The notes under the pieces were generated by a model. The model did not search any database and was not told the DNA's origin. It was given only the letters and a program-made list of their open reading frames with translations. 64,000 nucleotides of DNA from Dromiciops gliroides (taxonomy: Eukaryota > Chordata > Mammalia > Microbiotheria > Microbiotheriidae): positions 623,033,791 to 623,097,790 of the forward strand of contig NC_057863.1 in assembly GCF_019393635.1 (NCBI RefSeq), given 5' to 3'. Position 1 is the stretch's first letter. Every line of letters starts with the position of its first letter. Both the position numbers and the translations under genes were made by a program. Of the stretch, positions 35,554 through 64,000 are shown one piece after another.

Positions 35554-36339
35554 CTATCGCTCTAGATCACACATCTTCCTCCTCATCTATAAAACCAGGG
35601 CGTTCTGACCTTTGAAGTCCATTCCAGCCCTAAATACAAAAGACAGAGAACCCTTGGGGGTTTAGGAGGGTGATTCAAATAGGAGGTAGCACCTGAGTTG
35701 GGCTCTGAAAGAAGAGATTCTAGGAGGTAAGAGGTGAGAGGTGAGAAGTGAGAAAAGAGTCCACTCCAGTTAATTGCTATGCAAAAGCAAAGAGGAGGAA
35801 AGAGTGGCCCGTAGCCATTCAGTGGTAAAAATGCTTTTAAGAGATAGAACTGGGGCCCACACTCAAGTCTTCTCACTCCAAGCCTAGCACCATTTACATT
35901 TCACTCTGACTAAAGGCAAACAAAGTCATCTATGGAATGAGGGCATAATGGTCATCCCTAGAGATGAATAATCGATTCTTCCTCAGGTATCACCCTCACC
36001 CAGATCACTTTCTATTATGTCAGTTTCAAAGATTCTAGTAGGTGTACCCCAGGATTTCAAGACAAAGTCCATGCAACACCCCAATACCCCAGCCCCCACC
36101 TATGCCATGCCAGGAAATAGAAGGGTATGGATGGTCTTACTTCTGGGTCTGATCAATCAGTAAACATTTATTAAGCACCTACTATGTACCAAGCACTGGG
36201 ATCACTTAAGCTGGTCCCAGAAAGCAAACATTCCCCAGGCTAGAGGAATCAAGATTCTTTGGGTTCTATTCCTGAGTCTCTGACTTTCTCTACCATGCCT
36301 TCAGGGTACCTTCTCCTTTTCAGCTTCCTTTGATATATT

Positions 36340-36432
36340 GTCTTCTCCCATTAGAATGTAAGTTCCTTAAGGGCAGGGACTTTCTTCCTCCTTCCCTTTC
36401 TTCCTCCCTCCCTTTCTTTCTCTCTCCTTTTC

Positions 36433-36489
<57 letters not shown>

Positions 36490-36565
36490 GTCTCTTCCTT
36501 TCCTTCTATATTTTCAGTGCTTAGCACAGTGCGTGAAACATAATAAGCACTTAATAAATGCTATT
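36340..36565 (+). repeat. L2-type 3' tail with CT microsatellite
   Basis: AGAATGTAAGTTCCTTAAGG to GCACTTAATAAATGC, expanded by a CT repeat. Confidence 0.6.
36380..36494 (+). repeat. (CT)n and C/T-rich microsatellite
   Basis: Impure CCTTCCTT leads into about 25 pure CT units (36435-36483), sitting inside an L2-type tail. Confidence 0.9.
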
Positions 36566-36820
36566 TTTTTATAGCACAGAATGGCTTAGTGGGTTGTTTC
36601 CCCTTGTGCAACAGACAGAAGGGGGTCCTTCTCCAGTGCCCAGAGACCCCAGGGTAGAGAGCAGCTGAGTGTGATGGCCCTGCCCCCTGCTCCAGACAGT
36701 TAGGCCATCAGGCCTGAGAAATTCACAGTTTTCCAGGAGCATGAAAGCAATGACTCCTTGCTCTGGGAGGCTGAACTCCATGTGCTTGACTTGTAGTCAT
36801 CAGCCAATAATAGTGTTCTG

Positions 36821-36979
36821 GGGGCAGCTAGATGGTGCAGTGGTTAAAGAACTGCCCCTGGATTCAGGAGTACCTGAGTTCAAATCCAGCCTCAGACACT
36901 TGACACTTACTAGCTGTGTGACCCTGGGCAAGTGACTTAACCCCCATTGCCTGCAAAAACAAACAAACAAAACAAAACA
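36821..36979 (+). repeat. WSINE1-like SINE
   Basis: Full length. Target duplication AATAATAGTGTTCTGG is perfect. Confidence 0.93.
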
Positions 36980-37079
36980 ATAATAGTGTTCTGGATTCAT
37001 CAGCTACATCTTGGACCCTGCTAGAATTCTAAAGGGAGAGCATCCTTTCCATCTGGTCTTCTGGTGTCTCAGCCAGGCT

Positions 37080-37330
37080 GTTAGTGCAGGCTTTTGCTGC
37101 AGTTCTCTCAAACTGCCTTGAGAGAGCTGATTGTTAACGTTTTCACATGAGCTTTTGTACCTCAGAAATTGGCAAACACGATAAATCAGGTCTTGATTTA
37201 TTGTTTTGTTCACTATCTTGACTTGAGAAAGTGATAGGAAGAAATTTTGATGATGCAGATTAAACTTACAAGTATGTCATGTGTATATTTCCTCCCAGAG
37301 GGACAGTTGCTAAATATTTATCAGCATATC
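37080..37330 (+). repeat. Old interspersed repeat, same family as 56165-56395
   Basis: Shares ordered blocks with 56165-56395: GAG(A/T)(G/T)(C/G)TGATTGTT, TCAGAAAT(T/C), TTATTGTTTTGTT, AATGCAGATTAAA-like and CAGCATA. Class unknown to me. Confidence 0.5.
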
Positions 37331-37499
37331 ACTGATTGTTACCTTCCAGAAAACTGCTGATGCTCCAGAGAACAGGGTCTGAGCCTTCCTATTTTCCTCC
37401 TTTTCTCTTAACTCTCTCAAATCCCAGGGGTGTTGAGAAAAGGTTTGCTCTGGTTTATCTCAGTGTTGGAGTAGATGCCACATATTGTGGCCTGCTGTA

Positions 37500-37740
37500 T
37501 GGGGCAACTGGGTGGCTCCACAGTGCACAGAGCACCGGGTCTGGAGTCAGGAAGACCTGAGCTCAAATACAACTTCAGTCACTTATTAGCAGTGTGACCC
37601 TGGGTGAGTCACTTTACCCTCTTTGCCTCAGTTTCCTCATCTGTCAAATGAGCTGGAGAAGGAAATGGCAAACCACTCCGGTATCTCTGCCAAGAAAACC
37701 CCAAATGGGATCATGAAGAGTAGGATGTGACTGAGCAATG
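37500..37740 (+). repeat. tRNA-SINE with RTE-type tail
   Basis: Ends CATGAAGAGTAGGATGTGAC. Confidence 0.75.
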
Positions 37741-38284
37741 TACTCTATACCTTAATCAAACATCGTACTTGTTATTTCCTGTTTATGTGAGCAATTAAAA
37801 TGGCCTGCCTCTGTCAATGATATGATAGACCCCCTTGCCATTACTTGTACACGTTTGTCTCCCACCTCTACCTTCTCCCATGTCTGGGAAGTGCCCCCTC
37901 TTCATTTCCACTCCTCAGAATCTCTACCTTGTGCCAAGGCTCAGCTGGGGTCCTGCCTTCCATGGAGATCTTTTCCTTCTGTCTCTCTCTTTCCAGATTA
38001 TTTGAGAATCATAGATTTAAGGCACCTTAGAAGACCCTCCTAGAAGTTTAATTCTCTCATTTTACAGATGAGGACCACAGAGGTGAAGGATCTGCCCAAC
38101 ATCTCCCAGCTATTCCATAGCAGAACAAGGTTTTGAATCAGGTCTTCTAACTCCAAATCTCACATTCTTTCCAAACACCCCGCCACCTCTGTGTTTACTT
38201 ACATTGTCTCTCCAAGTAGAATGTCAGTTCCTTGAGGTCAGGGACTGCTTTTCACTTTTGGTGTATCCCCTGTAGCTAGCACAG

Positions 38285-38455
38285 TGCTGGTGTCTTTTGT
38301 TGTTTGTCACTTTCAGTTGTATGTGTCTGACTCTTCCTGACCCTATTTAGGGTTTTCTTTGCAAATATCCTGGAGTGCTTTGCCACTTCCTTCTCCAGAT
38401 CGTTTTACAGATGAGGAAACTGAGGCAAACAGGGTGAAGTGACCCACCCGGTAGC
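38285..38455 (-). repeat. tRNA-SINE with RTE-type tail, truncated
   Basis: Antisense; GTTTGTCACTTTCAGTTGTA to GGGTGAAGTGACCC. Confidence 0.7.
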
Positions 38456-38598
38456 TTAATAAATGCCTCTTATTATTGTTGTTGAATCATAGGGCTTTTT
38501 CTTCCAAAGCTGCCATGTGTAGACAGACAGCTCTGCCCAGAGAAGTAAAGACAGAGAAAGAGAATGTCAAGACTACCCCCGTCATGAACTATCAACTC

Positions 38599-38604
38599 TT
38601 TATT
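38599..38604 (-). terminator. DRAXIN: Candidate DRAXIN poly(A) signal AATAAA
   Basis: AATAAA on the minus strand in the setting GTAAATAAAGAG, preceded by an ATTAAA ten bases upstream and followed by a G/T-rich patch near 38570-38580. It is outside any recognised transposon. Confidence 0.3.
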
Positions 38605-38799
38605 TACAATTTAATAAAACACACGTGCACCACACCACAGGACTACGAGGTGACAACTCGCCCCCCTCCCACCACAAATACCCTCCCCCCTTTAAAGAGG
38701 AAAACTCATCCCCCTAGAAAAGTTCCCAAGAATTCAGAAGACTGAATGACCAAAGGCCCCGGAGCAGGCCATTCCACTGAGTTTCTCGTCAATAAAAAC

Positions 38800-39340
38800 T
38801 AATTCCAACCTAGGAGGCAGAAAAAGGAGGCCAGAAGACACCATGGACCAAGGGCTGAGTCCTGGAAATTAGAGATTCATAGCTGATAATTATTGTAGAA
38901 ATGAGCTGGGTTCCATTACAAACCAAAGACTTTATGCAGAGAGTGAATTAACTCCCTGCTACCTCCCCATTCATCCTAGTAATTAGGACAAGCCATAGAG
39001 GAGAAAACACTGGATCAATTAAACCAGCTTTGGCCTTATTAATAATCTCTCCCACCAGAAACCAAAATGAGTTTACAGTTCTAGCTCATCCAAATGACCT
39101 CTTTATCACTAGAGTGCTTGGTTTTCGCTTTATTCTCTGTGCACACATCACGATGTTGCTTTATAAATGTGTTCTCGGTTTCACATATATATGCCTTGTC
39201 TCTCCAGCTAGAGGTCAGACCCCATTTTCATGAGCTCCAGGCAGTGGCTCAGTAATTTAGCTTTCCTGGAAATCCCTAATTAGGTATGCTGCCTATTTCT
39301 TGAAATAGTAAGTAGGTGGTCTGGGAAAGCTTGGAAATCT
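38800..39340. other. Repeat-free AT-rich stretch with homeodomain-type motifs
   Basis: No transposon recognised. Contains TAATTAG near 38979, a CCTAATTAGG palindrome near 39275, and TTAATAATC near 39038. Could be an enhancer or conserved 3' UTR of DRAXIN; untested. Confidence 0.3.
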
Positions 39341-39370
39341 GCTCTCGTTGCTTAAGAGTTGCCAGCTCAA

Positions 39371-39524
39371 GGGGCAGCTAGGTGGTGCTGCAGTGGATAA
39401 AGCACCAGTCCTGGATTCAGGAGGACCTGAGTTCAAATCCGGCCTCAGACACTTGACATTTACTAGCTGTGTGACCCTGGGCAAGTCACTTAAATCCAAT
39501 TTCCCCGCAAAAATAAAATAAAAT
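39371..39524 (+). repeat. WSINE1-like SINE
   Basis: Has a 3-bp CTG insertion near the start. In the DRAXIN 3' flank. Confidence 0.9.
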
Positions 39525-40100
39525 ACAATGGTACAATATTTGTTTGAGCTGTAGAGCTGTAAGCCCTTCTGGGCCAGGGGATGTGTCTTCTACTGCCTCT
39601 GTGTTCCTCCTCATGGCAACCAGGACATGGCTCTGCATACAGTGGGCACTCAACATGTGTGGACAGACTGGCTAAAGAAAGCCCTATGACAAGTGAGCCT
39701 ATTACTGGCGATGGAACAGGGACCAGACCTATGAATGGTTATGGGGAACTTCTAGATGAGGAAACTCCTTTACCTAAGCACCTTCTCATATCGCTGATAG
39801 GATGAGGCCAGGGTCCCAAGGCCCTGGGCCACTACAACACATGGTATGTGTCAGAGGTGAGATTTGAACCTGGTTTTTCTTTTATTCACTGCATGACCCT
39901 AAGACTCCAAAATGGGCCAATCACTGTGGCAACTCTTGGTTTTTTTTCTGGGTAGCCAGGAGCATTTGGGTCAGCACTGCTATTCTGAGGCTCCTTAACC
40001 TGCTGTTACACAGGTCCCTCCAGGCACTGCCTTAGCACCTGAGATTTCTAGCTTCTGTAAATTAAGGATTATAGTAATCTAGACTAAAGAAGTTATGGGA

Positions 40101-40230
40101 GGGGACAGCTAGGTGGCACAGTGGATAAAGCACCAGCTCTGGATTCAGGAGGACCCGAGTTCAAATCCGGACACTTGGACACTTACTAGCTGTGTGACCC
40201 TGGGCAAGTCACTTAACCCTCATTGCCCCG
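40101..40230 (+). repeat. WSINE1-like SINE with GAA tail
   Basis: Slightly shortened in the middle; the A-tail is replaced by the GAA array. Target duplication GAAGTTATGGGA. Confidence 0.92.
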
Positions 40231-40355
40231 CGAAGAAGAAGAAGAAGAAGAAAAAGAAGAAGAAGAAGAAGAAGAAGAAGAAGAAGAAGAAGAAGAAGAA
40301 GAAGAAGAAGAAGAAGAAGAAGAAGAAGAAGAAGAAGAAGAAGAAGAAGAAGAGA
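40231..40355 (+). repeat. (GAA)n array grown from a SINE tail
   Basis: About 40 GAA units with one AAAAAG interruption, starting directly at the end of the SINE body (40101-40230). The SINE target duplication GAAGTTATGGGA lies on the far side of the array, proving the array replaced the A-tail. Confidence 0.93.
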
Positions 40356-40665
40356 AGTTGAAGAAGTTATGGGATCCCAGAGCCAGAAGAGAACTTTCAC
40401 CTGATCAGAAATCCCTCCTATGGCATCACGGGCTAACCTCCTCCCTTTGAAGTAGTCCCCCAAGGACAGCCTATGTCACTCTAGGACAGATACAATTGTT
40501 AGGAAGTTTGGCTTTTCCCTGAGTCTAAAGCTACCGCTATGTAACTTCCACCCGTTAGGTCTCCCCTCTGGGGCCAAAGAGGAAAAATCCAATCCCTCTC
40601 CCATATAATACTTTCATGTTCCCTCTAAGTCTGGGCTTCCTGGGTTGGAGAACTTGCTTTAAAAA

Positions 40666-40765
40666 ATGTCTGTGTGTGTGTCTGTATATATACACATATA
40701 TGTGTGTATACATATGTATGTATGTGTGTGTGTACACACATACATGTACATACACATATGTACTT
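40666..40765 (+). repeat. TG/TATG-rich microsatellite
   Basis: Mixed TGTG, TATA, TATG and CACA runs. Confidence 0.85.
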
Positions 40766-40809
40766 GCATTTCAATATAATTGACTTTGTAATTCTCTGTG
40801 TTTTCTTTT

Positions 40810-40922
40810 ATGCATCTAAAACGATGACTCTGAGAAGGGGTCCACAGGCCTCAGCAGATGGCCTAAGTATAGGTATAGGATGGCATAGGACATAGAAAAA
40901 CGTTAAGAACCCCTGTTCCAAG
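40810..40922. mobile_element. hAT-like MITE fragment (3' half)
   Basis: GAGAAGGGGTCCACAGGC followed by GTTAAGAACCCCTG at 40904-40917, the terminal inverted repeat end of the same type as at 23521. Confidence 0.45.
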
Positions 40923-41019
40923 TCTTCCCTTCTCTAAACTAAACACCCTCAGTTTCTTGAACCAATCCATGTAAGACTTGATCATCTATTGGACATTCTT
41001 CATTTTGTCGATGCCCTTC

Positions 41020-41170
41020 TTTTTTTTTTTTTTTAGTGAGGCAATTGGGGTTAAGTGACTTGCCCAGGGTCACACAACTAGTAAGTGTCAAGTGTCTGAG
41101 GCTGGATTTGAACTCAGGTACTCCTGACTCCAGGGCTGGTGCTCTATCCACTACACCATCTAGCTGCCCC
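41020..41170 (-). repeat. WSINE1-like SINE, variant B
   Basis: Full length. Target duplication GATGCCCTTCTT. Confidence 0.93.
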
Positions 41171-41941
41171 GATGCCCTTCTTAAAACATGTTGCTTGGAA
41201 AGGAACACGATGCTTCAGACGTCTAATCAGAGCAGAAGACAACAGGATTATCACCCGCCTTATTCAGGAGTTAGTGATTGTCCTCAAGTAAGTGAAGGAT
41301 GAGTCTTAGAGGAGCATTGGGGTAGCCTCTATCTCAAGAGAGGGTTGGGCCAGAGGAAATAGGCTTCCATTACATCGAGACAGACTTAGTTTAGTTTTAG
41401 AAAAAGCTTCCTCATATTAAGGGTGATTAGATGTGGACTTCCCTTAGGTCTAGAAGAAGGAAAAGTCTAGAGGATCCTTATGGATCTGATGCTTCCTAAT
41501 TCAGATTTCTAGGCAAGACTGAGAATCACGTAGGTAGATTTTGTTGGATTCTACTGATGTTGTCCATACAGGGGACCAAGAACTATGGACTAACATGGAC
41601 TTGATGTCCCTGGCTACCCATTTAGCTTTGCTCTGTTCTATGGTGGTGACTCCCCGTCAACTAACTGTCTCACAAATATGTGCCTTTAGTTATAATGATT
41701 GGACAAGTGACTGTGGACAGAATAGGGCATATTTAACGAAAAATTAGAAGAAAAATGAACTCAAAAAGACATACTCACCAGTGATGCTGAGTCAGTAGCA
41801 TCATATTTGTACCTGAAAGACCTCATGGGTTCACTGAATATCCACTAAAAGCTATTGGCATTTAAGCAGAAAGTTCCTGGAGGGCAGGGACCAGGTCTTC
41901 CCTAATGACTCTGTACAGACAAACAGGCACTTACTGAGTGC

Positions 41942-42091
41942 TTTTTTTTTTTTTAAAGTGAGGCAGTTGGGGTTAAGTGACTTGTCCAGGGTCACACAGC
42001 TAGTAAGTGTTAAGTGTCTGAGGCCAGATTTGAACTCAGGTACTCCTGACTCCAGGGCTGGTGTTCTATCCACTGCACCATCTAGCTGCCC
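41942..42091 (-). repeat. WSINE1-like SINE, variant B
   Basis: Full length. Target duplication ACTGAGTGCTTTT. Confidence 0.93.
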
Positions 42092-42707
42092 ATACTGAGT
42101 GCTTTTGATGAGGGAACACTGTGATTAGAGAAGGAGGGTGGTCAGAAGACCCTATTACCTAACCCAGCCATAGACTTTACTGAGGCATATGTCTACCTCT
42201 CTCCCACCAAAGAAGCAGAAAAACACAAAGAGTAAATACATGTTCAACATTTCCTCTCCACCCCCACCCCAAGTTGGTGCTAAATGATGATCTTGCTTAG
42301 AAGAGGGAAGCTAACTGATGGGTCGTCTCTTCCTCTCCTGCAGATATCATTGCCAATGGTTCATGTTGACTTTTATCATGGTGGTGCAGTGTCTCTTGGT
42401 GACAGTAGAGGTCACTCTTAGCATTAGCATCCATTGTAAAAGGCTGAGAGAGAATGAAGGGAGAGTGGGTTGGCTGTGTTGGTGCCATCCAGCAGTTCAA
42501 TGCTTCATTAAGCCCAGTGGGTCTCAAATCCCACTTTCTCATCCTCTTTTCATAGTTGGGACTGGATATCCAGGTTCAGAACCTCCACAACCATCTGGTC
42601 CACTCTTTTGTTTTCCCCATTGCTGGTTATGAATAATTTGCCCCTTTCCCCAACCTTCCAGGGCATGGTCCACAGGGATGGGGAAACTGGGCCATCACCC
42701 AGGTACT

Positions 42708-64000
<21,293 letters not shown>

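Larger units (their letters stand above)
22061..38579. other. DRAXIN-AGTRAP intergenic region
   Basis: No coding exon recognised on either strand. About a dozen young SINEs, many older SINEs, one hAT-like MITE, one solo LTR and three microsatellites. Stretches without a recognised element include 22400-23080, 24500-24880, 28100-28760 and 30520-31600. Confidence 0.7.
38580..42707 (-). other. DRAXIN: Possible long DRAXIN 3' UTR / 3' flank
   Basis: Sequence after the DRAXIN stop. AATAAA hexamers on the minus strand lie at 38599-38604 and about 39129-39134. If the distal one is used, the 3' UTR would be about 4.1 kb and include four SINEs, a GAA array and a TG-rich stretch. A shorter UTR cannot be excluded from sequence alone. 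Confidence 0.3.

Noticed and set aside
40231-40355. Possible CRISPR-like or other programmed array
   Set aside because: Simple triplet repeat without spacers, in a mammalian genome.
40209-40463. Poly-Glu, poly-Lys and poly-Leu frames across the GAA array
   Set aside because: Translation of a triplet repeat in a SINE tail; not a gene.

Overview
This window is nuclear DNA from a marsupial, probably an Australian (australidelphian) species. The evidence is about 40 copies of one young tRNA-derived SINE that I recognise from memory as WSINE1-like, older marsupial SINEs with RTE-type tails, and an L1 3' end of marsupial type. The species call rests on family recognition, not on a database search.

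Two host genes lie here, both read from the minus strand. AGTRAP (angiotensin II receptor-associated protein) is complete: five coding exons between 21735 and 3739 join in phase into 161 residues, with a CpG-island promoter at 21480-22060 and a poly(A) signal near 3215. DRAXIN (dorsal inhibitory axon guidance protein) is cut by the right edge. Six coding exons between 64000 and 42708 give the last 281 residues in phase; the signal peptide and roughly the first 60-70 residues lie beyond the window. The order DRAXIN then AGTRAP, in the same direction, matches human 1p36.22. The two genes are neighbours with unrelated jobs: DRAXIN is a secreted netrin/DCC and Wnt-pathway modulator, and AGTRAP is a membrane protein that promotes AT1 receptor internalisation.

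Layout: 1-3190 is the flank downstream of AGTRAP, with one SINE, a C/T-rich stretch and a small CpG-rich patch. 3190-22060 is AGTRAP with its promoter; intron 2 is largely an old L1 carrying a solo LTR. 22060-38590 is intergenic and repeat-rich, with a second kind of solo LTR at 34654-35300. 38590-42707 is a possible long DRAXIN 3' UTR. 42708-64000 is DRAXIN, whose introns hold an L2 reverse-transcriptase remnant, an L1 3' end, a 33-bp minisatellite, a CTAG-rich minisatellite, a local inverted duplication and a third solo LTR.

I found no new gene system. The more interesting items are structural: two solo LTRs of one family in introns of both genes, an inverted duplication of about 95% core identity, SINE tails grown into GAA and GAAA arrays, a GU repeat beside a DRAXIN 5' splice site, and paired CACGTGAC boxes with an X-box in the AGTRAP promoter. 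Most other long open frames are low-complexity or SINE-derived.
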